A stretch of 64,000 bases of DNA from assembly GCF_033845285.1 (NCBI RefSeq), contig NZ_JAWXCX010000001.1, forward strand, positions 1,131,495-1,195,494, read 5' to 3'. Under the pieces are notes generated by a model that worked only from the letters and a program-made list of their open reading frames with translations, was not told the origin of the DNA and did no database searches. Positions 27,788 through 37,578 of the stretch are shown here, in pieces (within the stretch, counting starts at the first letter, position 1; each line of letters begins with the position of its first letter). The position numbers were made by a program, and so were the translations under genes. The stretch is from Marinococcus sp. PL1-022 (lineage in GTDB: Bacteria > Bacillota > Bacilli > Bacillales > Marinococcaceae).

Positions 27788-29653
27788 ATGAGTAAAGTGA
27801 GAAGCAATAAAACAAGAAACACCCAGGGAAACAGAGGCCCAAGCAAGAAAAAGACCACCCAGAAACGCCCGGGAGGCGGCCGCAAAGAACAGCAGGCCAC
27901 ACCGGAAAAGATCACATTTGCCGGCAGTCTTTCCGTCGGGGAACTGGCAGAAAAGCTGAATAAGGAAAGCTCTGAAATCATTAAAAAATTAATGAATCTC
28001 GGAGTGATGGCGACCATCAACGAAACGCTCGAGGCAGAAACCATTGAACTGATCGCGACGGATTACGGCGTAGCGGTGGAGCAGGAAGAAGTGGTGGATG
28101 AACTCGATATTGATAACTATGTCGAGCAGGACGATCCTGCAAAGCTGCAGGAACGCCCGCCGGTAGTAACAATTATGGGCCACGTCGACCACGGGAAAAC
28201 GACGCTTCTAGACTCCATCCGCCATACAAAGGTGACCTCCGGGGAAGCCGGCGGCATTACCCAGCATATCGGCGCCTATCAGGTGGAAGAAAACAACAAG
28301 CTGATTACCTTCCTTGATACGCCTGGACACGCAGCGTTTACGACGATGCGTGCGCGCGGTGCTGAAGTCACCGATATTACGGTTCTGGTTGTGGCGGCTG
28401 ACGACGGTGTCATGCCGCAGACAAGAGAAGCCATCAACCACGCCAAGGCGGCCGAGGTGCCAATCATTGTCGCGGTAAACAAAATGGACAAGGAAGGCGC
28501 GAACCCGGACCGGGTCATGCAGGAGCTGATGGAATTTCAGTTAGTGCCGGAAGCATACGGCGGGGAAACGATCTTTGTAAACCTTTCTGCGATTCACGGG
28601 GAAGGCATTGATGAACTGCTCGAAATGATTCTGCTTGTCGCTGAAGTAGAAGACTTTAAAGCGAACCCGGACAAACGGGCACGCGGCAGCGTCGTAGAAG
28701 CGGAGCTTGATAAAGGACGCGGCCCGGTTGCCACTCTGCTCGTTCAAAACGGCACGCTGCATGTCGGTGAGCCGATTGTAGTTGGCAACGCCTTTGGCCG
28801 GATCCGGGCAATGGTCGATGATCTTGGCCGCCAGGTGAAAAGCGCGGGACCATCCAAGCCGGTGGAAATTATCGGCCTGAACGATGTGCCGCAGGCAGGC
28901 GATCCGTTTGTTGTCTTTGAAGAAGAGAAAAAAGCACGCCAGATTGCCGATGCGCGTAAGAGCCGGGCAAAGGACGCCGAGCGCGCCCAAACCTCGAAAA
29001 TCAACCTTGATGATCTGTTCAGCCAGATCCAGGAAAACGACATGAAAGAAATCAACGTGATTGTGAAAGCGGACGTTCAGGGCTCGGTCGAAGCGCTTCG
29101 CGGATCGCTTGAAAAAATAGAAGTAGAAGGCTGCAAAATCAATATTGTACACGCCGGTGCCGGCGCAATTGCAGAATCAGACGTCATCCTCGCTTCGGCC
29201 TCCAACGCGATCATTATCGGCTTTAATGTCCGTCCGGACGTAAACGCCAAGCGTACGGCCGATGCGGAAAATGTGGATCTTCGTCTCCACCAGGTTATCT
29301 ACAATGCGATTGAAGAAATTGAAACAGCCATGAAAGGCATGCTCGACCCAATCTATGAAGAGCGCGTGCTCGGACAGGTTGAAGTGCGTCAGCTGTTTAA
29401 AGTCTCCCGCGTTGGTACGATTGCCGGAAGCTATGTGCTCGAAGGCAAAATCACCCGGGACTCCAAAGTCCGTGTCGTACGTGACGGCGTGGTAATTTTC
29501 GACGGCGGCATCAAGGATCTGAAGCGTTATAAAGACGATGCCAAGGAAGTTGCCTCCGGCTACGAGTGCGGTGTAACCCTTGAGAACTTTAACGACCTTA
29601 AAGAAGGCGACATTATGGAGCCGTATATCATGGAGGAAGTTAAACGCACATGA
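27788..29653 (+). CDS. infB: Translation initiation factor IF-2, short form
   Basis: GTPase that brings fMet-tRNA to the ribosome and promotes subunit joining. It has 621 residues, about 95 fewer than B. subtilis IF2-alpha (716). Only one IF2_N domain is seen (about residues 43-95, [20 protein letters not shown]), preceded by a basic Gly/Lys/Arg tail. G domain: GHVDHGKTT at about 131, [15 protein letters not shown]; then domains II-IV. There is no upstream start in frame: the codons between the ylxQ-side stop at 27713 and 27788 contain no ATG, GTG or TTG. The size corresponds to the internally initiated beta form of B. subtilis. Confidence 0.95.
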   Translation: MSKVRSNKTRNTQGNRGPSKKKTTQKRPGGGRKEQQATPEKITFAGSLSVGELAEKLNKESSEIIKKLMNLGVMATINETLEAETIELIATDYGVAVEQEEVVDELDIDNYVEQDDPAKLQERPPVVTIMGHVDHGKTTLLDSIRHTKVTSGEAGGITQHIGAYQVEENNKLITFLDTPGHAAFTTMRARGAEVTDITVLVVAADDGVMPQTREAINHAKAAEVPIIVAVNKMDKEGANPDRVMQELMEFQLVPEAYGGETIFVNLSAIHGEGIDELLEMILLVAEVEDFKANPDKRARGSVVEAELDKGRGPVATLLVQNGTLHVGEPIVVGNAFGRIRAMVDDLGRQVKSAGPSKPVEIIGLNDVPQAGDPFVVFEEEKKARQIADARKSRAKDAERAQTSKINLDDLFSQIQENDMKEINVIVKADVQGSVEALRGSLEKIEVEGCKINIVHAGAGAIAESDVILASASNAIIIGFNVRPDVNAKRTADAENVDLRLHQVIYNAIEEIETAMKGMLDPIYEERVLGQVEVRQLFKVSRVGTIAGSYVLEGKITRDSKVRVVRDGVVIFDGGIKDLKRYKDDAKEVASGYECGVTLENFNDLKEGDIMEPYIMEEVKRT

Positions 29654-29925
29654 TCGGCGTCGTCCATGTAGAGTGCATGCTTTATGAAGCGAGTCACTTA
29701 AAGCAGAAGCGGGCGGTGCTTCAGAGCGTAAAAACAAAGCTGAAGCACCGCAACCTCTCCGTGGCGGAAACGGATTATCAGGAGCTTTGGCAGCGGGCAG
29801 CTCTGTCGATTGTCACTGTGCATAATGAAAAGGCCGGGGCAGAAAAAGAGCTGCAGCGTGCCATTCATATGATTGAAAGTTATACGGAATGGGAAATAAC
29901 CTCCGTACACTATGAATGGTTATAG
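29650..29925 (+). CDS. ylxP: YlxP, DUF503 protein
   Basis: A 91-residue protein of the DUF503 family, found between infB and rbfA throughout Bacillales. The typical N-terminus is present ([20 protein letters not shown]), as is the [17 protein letters not shown] stretch. Function is not established; the small ferredoxin-like fold and the location suggest a role linked to ribosome biogenesis. The start overlaps the infB stop (ATGA). Confidence 0.9.
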   Translation: MIGVVHVECMLYEASHLKQKRAVLQSVKTKLKHRNLSVAETDYQELWQRAALSIVTVHNEKAGAEKELQRAIHMIESYTEWEITSVHYEWL

Positions 29926-29936
29926 GAGGAACAGTG

Positions 29937-30287
29937 ATGGCTAATATACGTGCTCAGCGTGTAGGAGAGCAGATTAAAAAAGAAGTATCGGATATTTTTG
30001 CGCGCGGAATCAAAGATCCGCGGGTGCAGTTTGTAACGGTAACCGACGTAGAGGTGACCGGAGATCTGCAGCAGGCAACGATTTTTATAACGGTTCTCGG
30101 AGAAGAAAAAGACAAAGAGGAAGCGTTTCAGGGCCTCGAAAAAGCCCGGGGATTCATCCGCAGTGAAATCGGAAAACGAATCCAGCTTCGCAAAACACCG
30201 GAAATCTTCTTTTCCTTCGATGAATCGATCGAATACGGCAACCGCATTGAATCGCTTCTGCGCGATTTAAATGAGCGGGAGAAGTAG
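29937..30287 (+). CDS. rbfA: Ribosome-binding factor A
   Basis: Binds the 30S subunit near the 5' helix of 16S rRNA during late maturation and cold adaptation. It has 116 residues in a KH-like fold; [20 protein letters not shown] at the start and [20 protein letters not shown] in the middle are typical. AGGAGG lies 6 bases before ATG 29937; a reading from 29916 would overlap ylxP and add 7 unsupported residues. Followed by an inverted-repeat region and truB. Confidence 0.96.
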   Translation: MANIRAQRVGEQIKKEVSDIFARGIKDPRVQFVTVTDVEVTGDLQQATIFITVLGEEKDKEEAFQGLEKARGFIRSEIGKRIQLRKTPEIFFSFDESIEYGNRIESLLRDLNEREK

Positions 30288-30294
30288 AAGAAGG

Positions 30295-30345
30295 AAGCTG
30301 TTTTAAAGTTGGAAAAGCTGTTGCTGACTTTGAAACAGCTTTTCC
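30295..30345 (+). promoter_or_regulatory. Overlapping alternative hairpins between rbfA and truB
   Basis: GGAAAAGCTGTT (30311-30322) and AACAGCTTTTCC (30334-30345) are a perfect 12-bp inverted repeat with an 11-base loop. The same right arm also pairs with an upstream copy: AAGCTGTTTTAAAGT (30295-30309) matches ACTTTGAAACAGCTT (30327-30341) except for one G-T pair. The two stems cannot form together. Only a short TTCC follows the longer stem, so termination may be partial. Confidence 0.65.
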
Positions 30346-30388
30346 TATGTACATTGAATTCTGAAACGGAAGTGAGCGAAACAGCCCT

Positions 30389-31291
30389 ATGATTGATGGA
30401 ATCATTCCTTTGTGGAAAGAAGCAGGGGTTACCTCCCATGATTGTGTAGTGCGTGCACGCCGGCTGCTCAAAACAAAAAAAATCGGTCATTCCGGTACGC
30501 TTGATCCGTCAGTGACCGGTGTGCTCCCGCTTTGTGTCGGAAAAGCCACCAAGGCGGTGGATTACCTGCACGAAGCCCCAAAAGCGTATGAAGGAATCAT
30601 CACTCTTGGGAAAACGACAACGACTGAAGACGCTGACGGGGAAACGGTGGCGACCCTTCAGGTAAAAAAGGCTCCGGCAAGGCACAGCATCGAAGCAGCG
30701 CTTGAAGCGCTGACCGGAACGGTAACCCAGGTGCCGCCCATGTATTCAGCCGTCAAAGTACGGGGGCGCAAGCTGTACGAATATGCCCGGGAGGGCATAG
30801 AGGTCGAGCGTCCTGTGCGGGAAGCCCGTATTTATGATTTCCGGCTGCTTGAGATGGACGTGGCTCCGCAGGACGGAGAATTTTCCTTTAAGGTGCATGT
30901 GAGCTGCAGCAAAGGAACCTACGTGCGCACCCTGGCCGTCGACGCCGGGGAAAAGCTCGGTTATCCGGCGCACCTGCAGCAGCTCGTCCGGACGGCGTCC
31001 GGCGGGTTTGGGCCGGAGCACAGCTCCACGTGGAAGGAACTCGAAGCCCTGCTTGCCAAAGACCGTCTCGCAGACGCCGCGTACCCGGTAGACTGGGCCG
31101 TGGCTCACCTTCCGGCCATCACAGTGTCGGAGAAAACAGCAGAGCAGATCAGTCACGGGCGCGTGCTGCCGGCAGAATGGTTCCGGGAGCAGACGATGGC
31201 AGTAAAGGCAGAGAGCGGAAAGCCGCTGGCCGTATATACGGCGCATCCGGATAAGCCCGGCATTTTCAAACCAAAAACAATGCTTCTTTGA
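30389..31291 (+). CDS. truB: tRNA pseudouridine-55 synthase TruB
   Basis: Makes pseudouridine 55 in the T-loop of tRNAs and acts as a tRNA chaperone. It has 300 residues; the catalytic Asp39 is in KIGHSGTLDPSVTGVLP, and the conserved YEGIITLGKTTTTEDADG and VSCSKGTYVRTLAVDAG follow, with a C-terminal PUA-like part. GGAAGTGAG lies upstream of the ATG. Between rbfA and ribF as in B. subtilis. Confidence 0.97.
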   Translation: MIDGIIPLWKEAGVTSHDCVVRARRLLKTKKIGHSGTLDPSVTGVLPLCVGKATKAVDYLHEAPKAYEGIITLGKTTTTEDADGETVATLQVKKAPARHSIEAALEALTGTVTQVPPMYSAVKVRGRKLYEYAREGIEVERPVREARIYDFRLLEMDVAPQDGEFSFKVHVSCSKGTYVRTLAVDAGEKLGYPAHLQQLVRTASGGFGPEHSSTWKELEALLAKDRLADAAYPVDWAVAHLPAITVSEKTAEQISHGRVLPAEWFREQTMAVKAESGKPLAVYTAHPDKPGIFKPKTMLL

Positions 31292-31326
31292 TAGCGTGAA
31301 TGAAAGAATATCGGCAGGTGAAAATA

Positions 31327-32283
31327 ATGGAAGTTCATCATTTTGTACATCCACATACGTTAACGGCCTCGCTCTCAGAACCGAAAGTGATGGCGCTGGG
31401 GTACTTCGACGGGGTGCATCGCGGCCACGCCGAAGTGATTGAAAAGGCCCGGCAGACAGCAGAAGACAGGGGGCTGCCGCTCGCTGTTATGACCTTCCAT
31501 CCGCACCCGAAGGTGGTACTCTCAAAACAGACGGAAGAGGATATGTTCTATTTGACCCCGTTGGAGGAAAAACAGCGTATTCTCGAATCACTCGGAGTGG
31601 AAAAGCTGTACATTGTGCGGTTTGACCAGGATTTTGCGTCCCTCGACCCTCAGGCTTTTGTGGATGCTTATATCATTGATCTCGGCGTAAAGCACGCGGT
31701 GGCCGGATTTGATTTTTCGTACGGGAAATTCGGGCGCGGTACGATGGAGACGCTCCCGTATCATTCAAGGGACGCCTTTACATTTTCCACGGTATCCCCG
31801 TATACCGAAGACGGAGAGAAGGTGAGTTCCACCTGGATCCGCCGGATGGTGGAGGAGGGGGAAATGGTCAAAGCCGCCCGTCTGCTCGGACGCTGGTATA
31901 CATTCGAAGGTACTGTCGTCGAAGGGGAGAAACGCGGACGGACGATCGGTTTTCCAACGGCCAACATCCAGTCCGAAGAGCCGTACCTGCTTCCAAACGA
32001 CGGCGTGTACGCCGTGCGCGCACTGATCGATGGCCGCTGGTACCGCGGGATGTGCAATATTGGCTACAAGCCGACATTTCACGACGAACGGGACGGCCCG
32101 CCGGAAATTGAAGTTCATCTGTTTGAGTTCAATGGAGATATTTACGGTAAAACGGTCCGGATTGAGTGGCGGGACCGACTGCGCGGGGAAGTGAAATTTC
32201 CTTCTCTCGATGCACTTGTTTCCCAGCTGCATGAGGACAAACGCTCCGCCGAGCAGGTGCTCCAGCAGGAAATCAGGGATTAA
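31327..32283 (+). CDS. ribF: Bifunctional riboflavin kinase/FAD synthetase
   Basis: Converts riboflavin to FMN and FMN to FAD (RibC in B. subtilis). It has 318 residues: N-terminal nucleotidyltransferase domain with ALGYFDGVHRGH and MTFHPHPKVVL, then the flavokinase domain with GRTIGFPTANIQ near residue 200. ATG 31327 has AGGTGA 6 bases upstream and matches homologues; an ATG at 31300 would add 9 residues. No FMN riboswitch is seen upstream. The coding end is followed by the rpsO promoter. Confidence 0.95.
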   Translation: MEVHHFVHPHTLTASLSEPKVMALGYFDGVHRGHAEVIEKARQTAEDRGLPLAVMTFHPHPKVVLSKQTEEDMFYLTPLEEKQRILESLGVEKLYIVRFDQDFASLDPQAFVDAYIIDLGVKHAVAGFDFSYGKFGRGTMETLPYHSRDAFTFSTVSPYTEDGEKVSSTWIRRMVEEGEMVKAARLLGRWYTFEGTVVEGEKRGRTIGFPTANIQSEEPYLLPNDGVYAVRALIDGRWYRGMCNIGYKPTFHDERDGPPEIEVHLFEFNGDIYGKTVRIEWRDRLRGEVKFPSLDALVSQLHEDKRSAEQVLQQEIRD

Positions 32284-32296
32284 AACCTGTTTTTCC

Positions 32297-32325
32297 TTGC
32301 GTTTTTCCTCTTCAAAAGGTAAGAT
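32297..32325 (+). promoter_or_regulatory. Sigma-A promoter of rpsO
   Basis: TTGCGT (32297-32302), 17-base spacer, TAAGAT (32320-32325). It has the same -35 hexamer as the rpsB promoter and lies just after the ribF stop. Confidence 0.6.
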
Positions 32326-32339
32326 GGTTGATGTATGGA

Positions 32340-32389
32340 AACTACTTCTTGGCTTGCACGCGCCTCCTGCGGCTTGCGAGGAAATAGTT
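32340..32389 (+). ncRNA. Structured rpsO leader (candidate S15 autoregulatory RNA)
   Basis: AACTA (32340-32344) pairs with TAGTT (32385-32389), and after a C/A mismatch TTCTT (32346-32350) pairs with AGGAA (32379-32383). The enclosed 28 bases are G/C-rich with two copies of GGCTTGC. S15 is known to bind mRNA leaders of several structures in different phyla; this assignment rests on location and fold only. Confidence 0.45.
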
Positions 32390-32419
32390 GAAACAAAATA
32401 ACAAAAGGAGGTCGACTGA

Positions 32420-32689
32420 ATGGCTTTAACACCAGAGCGTAAATCAGAGTTGATCGAAGAGTACAAAACACATGAAGGCGACACCGGTTCCCCGGAAGTA
32501 CAGATCGCTATTTTAACGGAGCAGATCGTTTCGTTGAACGGACACCTGCGTGAGCATAAAAAGGACCACCATTCCCGCCGCGGGCTTTTGAAAATGGTTG
32601 GTAAGCGCCGTAACCTGTTAACGTACGTTCGTAATCAGGATATCACGCGTTACCGCGACATCATTAATAAACTCGGCTTGCGCCGTTAA
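32420..32689 (+). CDS. rpsO: 30S ribosomal protein S15
   Basis: Primary binder of the 16S rRNA central domain. It has 89 residues, all helical; [40 protein letters not shown] and the C-terminal [11 protein letters not shown] are standard. AAAGGAGG lies 8 bases before the ATG. Own promoter and leader upstream and terminator downstream, so it can be a single-gene transcript next to pnp. Confidence 0.98.
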   Translation: MALTPERKSELIEEYKTHEGDTGSPEVQIAILTEQIVSLNGHLREHKKDHHSRRGLLKMVGKRRNLLTYVRNQDITRYRDIINKLGLRR

Positions 32690-32700
32690 GAAGTACTGGG

Positions 32701-32727
32701 AAGCGGGAGGTATCTCCCGCTTTTTCT
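32701..32727 (+). terminator. Intrinsic terminator after rpsO
   Basis: AAGCGGGAG (32701-32709) and CTCCCGCTT (32714-32722) pair over a GTAT loop, followed by TTTCTCTT. Confidence 0.88.
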
Positions 32728-32797
32728 CTTACCTAAAAACAATTATGTGCATAACGTATGCGGCTGTGCGGTATGAATTGACCCCTTACGCACATCT

Positions 32798-32843
32798 CAC
32801 AAGCTTAGCGCGTAAGCAGCGGGACTTCCGCGCTAAGCTTGTG
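32798..32843 (+). promoter_or_regulatory. Perfect 15-bp hairpin in the pnp leader
   Basis: CACAAGCTTAGCGCG (32798-32812) and CGCGCTAAGCTTGTG (32829-32843) are exactly complementary around a 16-base loop. It lies about 105 bases upstream of the pnp start and has no T run after it. In E. coli, pnp is controlled by RNase III cleavage of a leader hairpin and by PNPase itself; a similar role here is inference. No convincing sigma-A promoter was found in the rpsO-pnp gap, only a weak TTACCT-17-TAACGT. Confidence 0.7.
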
Positions 32844-32947
32844 CGCACGAAAGGGTTTCCAGCCAGCAGGAAGTACCGGCGGGATGGAGCATTTATACCC
32901 GGATAGGCAGGCGTATACGTGAAAAAACGTATAGGAGGTCCTGAAAT

Positions 32948-35050
32948 TTGGAACAAGAAAAGAAAACCTACTCAATTGAATGGGCGGGGCAGACGCTGAC
33001 CGTCGAAACAGGCCACATAGCAAAACAGGCCAACGGAGCGGTCATGATCCGCTACGGAGACACCGTCGTGCTTTCCACCGTGACGGCTTCAAAGGAACCA
33101 AAGGATCTTCCGTTCTTCCCGCTTACGGTAAATTACGAAGAGCGGCTGTATGCGGCAGGGAAAATTCCCGGCGGCTTTATTAAGCGCGAAGGACGCCCGA
33201 GCGAAACGGCGGTTTTAACGAGTCGTCTGATTGACCGGCCGATCCGCCCGCTTTTCCCGGACGGCTTCCGTAACGATGTGCAGGTAATCAACATGGTGAT
33301 GAGCGTGGACCAGTCCGCTTCTCCGGAAATTGCGGCCATGGTCGGCTCCTCGCTTGCTCTCTCCCTGTCGGATATTCCGTTTTACGGCCCGGTTTCAGGT
33401 GCCGTTATTGGACGGGTCGACGGCGAATTTGTCGTCAATCCGTCGGAATCCGAAGCGGCGAGAAGCGACATTGAACTGACGGTTGCCGGCACGAAAGACG
33501 CCATCAACATGGTGGAAGCCGGAGCGGACGAAGTGCCGGAGGAAACAATGCTTGAAGGCATTATGTTCGGCCACGAAGAAATCAAGCGCCTGGTGGAATT
33601 CCAGGAAGGTATTATCAGTGAGCTTGGCCGGGAGAAAATGGAAGTACAGCTGTCCCAGACGGACAAAGACCTCGAGGAAACGATCAGAAGCGAGTTCCAG
33701 GACTCCGTAAAAGAAGCGGTAATGGTCAACGATAAAAAAGAGCGCGACGTGGCTATTCAGGAGCTGAAAACGCAGATCTCCGAGCCATATGAAGAAGAAG
33801 AGCAGCATAGCGAGGTAAAGGACATCTTTGAAAAACTTGTCAAGGCAGAGTTCCGCCGCCTGATCACCGAGGAGCATATCCGTCCGGACGGACGCGGGCC
33901 GGACGACATCCGCCAGCTGACATCCGAGGTGGACATTCTGCCGCGCACGCACGGCTCCGGTTTGTTTACCCGCGGCCAGACGCAGGCGCTCAGCATCTGT
34001 ACGCTCGGCGCTCTTGGAGAGGTTCAGATCATCGACGGCCTCGGCACCGAAACGTCGAAGCGGTTTTTGCATCACTATAACTTCCCGAACTTCAGTGTCG
34101 GGGAAACCGGTCCGATCCGCGGGCCGGGCCGGCGCGAAATCGGGCACGGCGCTCTCGGCGAACGCGCCCTGGAAAAGGTCGTTCCATCCGAAGAGGAGTT
34201 CCCGTATACGATCCGCCTGGTATCTGAAGTGCTTGAATCCAACGGCTCCACCTCCCAGGCAAGCATCTGCGCGAGCACGCTTGCCATGATGGACGCCGGT
34301 GTGCCGATCAAGTCACCGGTGGCCGGCATTGCGATGGGGCTTGTAAAAGAAGGCGATGACCTGGCTGTATTAACCGACATTCAGGGCATGGAAGACGCCC
34401 TTGGCGACATGGACTTTAAAGTAGCCGGAACGGCAGACGGCGTAACGGCGCTGCAAATGGACATTAAGCTGGCGGGTATTGACCGCGAAGTGCTCGAATT
34501 TGCTCTCAAACGGGCAAAGGTGGCACGCATGAAGGTACTCGAAAACATGCTCGCTACGATCAGCGAGACACGCGGCGAGCTTTCCCCGTACGCCCCGAAA
34601 ATCATGTCCATGCATATCAAGCCGGATAAAATCCGTGATGTGATCGGCCCGAGCGGGAAAACGATCAATCAGATTATTGAAGATACCGGTGTGAAAATTG
34701 ATATCGAGCAGGACGGCACTGTCTTTATTTCCTCGACCGAACAGGATAAGAACGAGGAAGCGAAAAAAATTATTGAAGATTTAATTCGTGAAGTGGAGCC
34801 GGGCGAGACGTATTTAGGAAAGGTCAAACGCGTCGAGAAATTTGGCGCCTTCGTGGAGCTGTTTAAAGGAAAAGAAGGCCTTGTCCATATTTCCCAGCTG
34901 AACCACGAGCGCGTAAACAAAGTGGAAGACGTGGTCTCCATCGGGGACGAAATCATGGTCAAGGTAACAGAAATAGACAATCAGGGACGGATTAACCTGT
35001 CGAGAAAAGCGTTGCTTGCCAAAGAAAGCTCCGACACTTCTTCTCAGTAA
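32948..35050 (+). CDS. pnp: Polyribonucleotide nucleotidyltransferase (PNPase)
   Basis: Phosphorolytic 3'-5' exoribonuclease, the main RNA-degrading exonuclease of Bacillus. It has 700 residues: two RNase PH-like cores separated by a helical domain, then KH ([20 protein letters not shown], about residue 565) and S1 ([20 protein letters not shown], about residue 620). TTG start at 32948, 6-8 bases after AGGAGGTCC; no ATG lies close by in frame. Together with RNase J2, RNase Y and a DEAD-box helicase it makes a large part of an RNA degradation machine encoded in this window. Confidence 0.98.
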   Translation: MEQEKKTYSIEWAGQTLTVETGHIAKQANGAVMIRYGDTVVLSTVTASKEPKDLPFFPLTVNYEERLYAAGKIPGGFIKREGRPSETAVLTSRLIDRPIRPLFPDGFRNDVQVINMVMSVDQSASPEIAAMVGSSLALSLSDIPFYGPVSGAVIGRVDGEFVVNPSESEAARSDIELTVAGTKDAINMVEAGADEVPEETMLEGIMFGHEEIKRLVEFQEGIISELGREKMEVQLSQTDKDLEETIRSEFQDSVKEAVMVNDKKERDVAIQELKTQISEPYEEEEQHSEVKDIFEKLVKAEFRRLITEEHIRPDGRGPDDIRQLTSEVDILPRTHGSGLFTRGQTQALSICTLGALGEVQIIDGLGTETSKRFLHHYNFPNFSVGETGPIRGPGRREIGHGALGERALEKVVPSEEEFPYTIRLVSEVLESNGSTSQASICASTLAMMDAGVPIKSPVAGIAMGLVKEGDDLAVLTDIQGMEDALGDMDFKVAGTADGVTALQMDIKLAGIDREVLEFALKRAKVARMKVLENMLATISETRGELSPYAPKIMSMHIKPDKIRDVIGPSGKTINQIIEDTGVKIDIEQDGTVFISSTEQDKNEEAKKIIEDLIREVEPGETYLGKVKRVEKFGAFVELFKGKEGLVHISQLNHERVNKVEDVVSIGDEIMVKVTEIDNQGRINLSRKALLAKESSDTSSQ

Positions 35051-35068
35051 TCCAGCTATAGATCAGCA

Positions 35069-35097
35069 GGGACTTGGATTTCCAGGTCCTTTTTTTT
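35069..35097 (+). terminator. Intrinsic terminator after pnp
   Basis: GGACTTGG and CCAGGTCC pair (one G-T) over an ATTT loop and are followed by a run of T ending at 35097. Confidence 0.85.
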
Positions 35098-35135
35098 ATA
35101 AATAGAGATAGAATAAACAAAGGAGGTCCAGGCAT

Positions 35136-36413
35136 ATGGTGGAAACGAAATATCTTTCAAACGGAGTAAGGCTGGTCTCAGAGCAGATTCCGCACGTGCG
35201 CTCGGTCTCGCTCGGCCTGTGGATAGATGCAGGCTCGAGACAGGAGAAGGCAGATGAAAACGGAATGGCTCATTTTATTGAACATATGCTGTTTAAAGGC
35301 ACCTTCAAACGAAGCGCGGCAGACATTGCCGGCTATTTTGACCGTATTGGCGGAGAAATGGAAGCATTTACGGCGAAGGATACCACCTGCCTCCAGGCGA
35401 CCGTGCTCGATGAACACGCACAACAGACGGCCGAAGTGTTTGCCGATATGTTCTTTCATTCCCGCTTTGACCGGGAGGACGTGGAAAAAGAACGTAATGT
35501 GATTCTGGAGGAAATCAGCATGGTGGAGGATACGCCGGACGACATCATTCACGATATGCTCTGGCAGGCCTCCTACGGCAGCCATCCGCTGGCCCGTCCG
35601 ATTCTCGGCACGAGGGGGGTGCTCCGCGAAATAACCCGGGAGCGTCTGCTCGATTTTTTTCATGACCATTATACGCCGGAGCGAATTGTTATTTCGGCTG
35701 CCGGTCATGTGAGCGAAGAGCTGCTTGCCTGCCTTGAGCGTTTATTTGCCGGCTGGGGCCACGGGCGCCGGGCGGAAAACCGGGAGGAGCGGGCCGTGTT
35801 CGTTCCGGGAAGAGAAGTGAAGCACAGGGAAACCGAACAGGCCCACCTGTGCCTGGGCTTCCCGGGTGTGTCCCGCTTTCATGACCATTATTTTGCGGAA
35901 GTGCTCTGGAATAACCTGCTCGGCGGTTCCATGAGCAGCCGCCTGTTTCAGGAAGTCCGGGAGGATCGGGGCCTGGCTTATTCTATTTTTTCTTCATTTG
36001 AAGCCTTTGAACGTACTGGCTTTCATACGATTTACAGCGCAGCGGCGCCGGAGCGGGTCGAGGAGCTGCTTGAGACCATCGATGGGCTGTTTGAACGTTT
36101 ATCTGCTGGAAATATCAAAGAAGTGGAGATCGAAAATCACCGGTCACAGCTGAAATCGGCTTTTGTGCTCGGACTGGAATCGTCAGCGGCCCGCATGGCC
36201 CGGAACGCAAGAAACGAAATGCTGTTCGGCCGGCACCCCGGCATTGATGAAACCCTGGACAGGCTCGGCAGTGTACAGCTCGACCACGTCGTGGAACGGG
36301 GGCTTGTGATGATGCAGACGCCGCCGAGTGCATCGCTCATCCAGCCAAACGGCCATGTGCCGGAGCTATTAAAGAAAAACAGCTCCAATTTCAGCGTGAG
36401 CATTGAAGAATAA
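35136..36413 (+). CDS. mlpA: M16 family zinc peptidase MlpA (YmxG)
   Basis: Processing-peptidase-like metalloprotease, 425 residues. The inverted zinc motif HFIEH is at residues 46-50, with the third ligand Glu in the downstream ERNVILEEISM region (about residues 118-128). The second half is the inactive homologous domain (LGGSMSSRLFQEVREDRGLAYSIFS). In B. subtilis mlpA follows pnp-ylxY and is linked to control of protease expression; here ylxY is missing and pnp is directly upstream. The downstream B. subtilis genes ymxH, spoVFA and spoVFB are also missing. Confidence 0.93.
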   Translation: MVETKYLSNGVRLVSEQIPHVRSVSLGLWIDAGSRQEKADENGMAHFIEHMLFKGTFKRSAADIAGYFDRIGGEMEAFTAKDTTCLQATVLDEHAQQTAEVFADMFFHSRFDREDVEKERNVILEEISMVEDTPDDIIHDMLWQASYGSHPLARPILGTRGVLREITRERLLDFFHDHYTPERIVISAAGHVSEELLACLERLFAGWGHGRRAENREERAVFVPGREVKHRETEQAHLCLGFPGVSRFHDHYFAEVLWNNLLGGSMSSRLFQEVREDRGLAYSIFSSFEAFERTGFHTIYSAAAPERVEELLETIDGLFERLSAGNIKEVEIENHRSQLKSAFVLGLESSAARMARNARNEMLFGRHPGIDETLDRLGSVQLDHVVERGLVMMQTPPSASLIQPNGHVPELLKKNSSNFSVSIEE

Positions 36414-36445
36414 GCCAGAATTGTCCTTTTCAGCGCTGACAAGTG

Positions 36446-36454
36446 TGGTAAAAT
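36446..36454 (+). promoter_or_regulatory. Extended -10 promoter of asd
   Basis: TGG followed by TAAAAT (36449-36454). No good -35 hexamer stands 16-18 bases upstream. It lies about 60 bases before asd and after mlpA. Confidence 0.42.
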
Positions 36455-36511
36455 AAAGCAAAGTTTGTTTTAATAAATGTGAAATGGATGAACCAGAAAG
36501 GGAGAATAAAC

Positions 36512-37558
36512 ATGTCCAACGAAACATATAAAGTAGCGGTCGTCGGCGCAACCGGCGCCGTCGGCCAGCAGATGCTGAAAACCCTGGAAGATAAAAATTT
36601 TCCCGTCGGAGAGCTGAAATTATTATCTTCAAGCCGCTCCGCCGGTAAAAAAATGACGTTCAAGGGCCAGGAATACACGCTGGAGGAAGCAAAGCCGGAA
36701 TCGTTTGAAGGTGTTCAGATTGCCTTGTTTTCCGCCGGGGGCTCCATATCCAAAGCGCTGGCTCCGGAAGCGGTTAAACGGGGGGCGATTGTCGTGGACA
36801 ATACAAGCGCCTACCGTATGGATCCCGACACCCCGCTTGTCGTGCCGGAAGTAAATGAAGAAGATCTGCACAAACACAACGGCATTATCGCCAATCCGAA
36901 CTGCTCGACAATTCAGATGGCGGTGGCCCTCGAGCCGATCCGGCAGAAATACGGACTGAAAAAAGTAATTGTTTCCACGTATCAGGCAGTATCTGGTGCC
37001 GGACTTGAAGCGGTGGATGAAATGAACACCCAGTCGACGGCAGTACTGAACGGTGAAGAAGCAGAAGCTAATCTTATGCCGGTAAGCGGCGACAAAAAGC
37101 ACTACCAGATCGCCTTCAATGCAATCCCGCAGATCGATAAATTCCAGGATAACGGCTATACGTTCGAAGAAATGAAAATGATCAATGAAACGAAAAAAAT
37201 TCTCCATATGGACGATCTCCCGGTAGCGGCAACGTGCGTGCGTCTCCCGGTTGCCACAGGCCATTCGGAGTCAGTGTATATTGAAACAGAGACCGGCAAT
37301 CCCGATGTCAAAGAGCTGCAGCAGACGCTGTCCGAGGGCGACGGCATCACCCTTCAGGACGACCCGTCCAACCAGGTGTATCCGATGGCTGTTAACAGCG
37401 TCGGCCTGCCGGATGTATTTGTCGGCCGTATCCGCCGCGATCTTGACCGCGAAAATGCGTATCATTTCTGGGTCGTATCGGATAATCTTCTAAAAGGTGC
37501 TGCATATAACTCGGTACAGATTGCCGAAAGCCTGATCCGCCTTAATCTGATCAAATAA
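36512..37558 (+). CDS. asd: Aspartate-semialdehyde dehydrogenase
   Basis: NADPH-dependent reduction of aspartyl phosphate to aspartate semialdehyde, the branch point to lysine/diaminopimelate, threonine and methionine. It has 348 residues: [13 protein letters not shown] nucleotide motif, catalytic Cys131 in NPNCSTIQM, and [10 protein letters not shown] following. ATG 36512 has AAAGGGAG 9 bases upstream; an earlier ATG at 36479 has none. Forms an operon with dapG and dapA, making diaminopimelate for cell wall and lysine. Confidence 0.97.
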   Translation: MSNETYKVAVVGATGAVGQQMLKTLEDKNFPVGELKLLSSSRSAGKKMTFKGQEYTLEEAKPESFEGVQIALFSAGGSISKALAPEAVKRGAIVVDNTSAYRMDPDTPLVVPEVNEEDLHKHNGIIANPNCSTIQMAVALEPIRQKYGLKKVIVSTYQAVSGAGLEAVDEMNTQSTAVLNGEEAEANLMPVSGDKKHYQIAFNAIPQIDKFQDNGYTFEEMKMINETKKILHMDDLPVAATCVRLPVATGHSESVYIETETGNPDVKELQQTLSEGDGITLQDDPSNQVYPMAVNSVGLPDVFVGRIRRDLDRENAYHFWVVSDNLLKGAAYNSVQIAESLIRLNLIK

Positions 37559-37578
37559 CCTGTGAGGGAGCCAAACCG

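Noticed and set aside
31292-31326. FMN riboswitch for ribF
   Set aside because: ribF follows truB with almost no gap and no RFN-type sequence is seen.
36414-36511. Lysine riboswitch upstream of asd-dapG-dapA
   Set aside because: The gap is under 100 bases and has none of the L-box conserved stretches.
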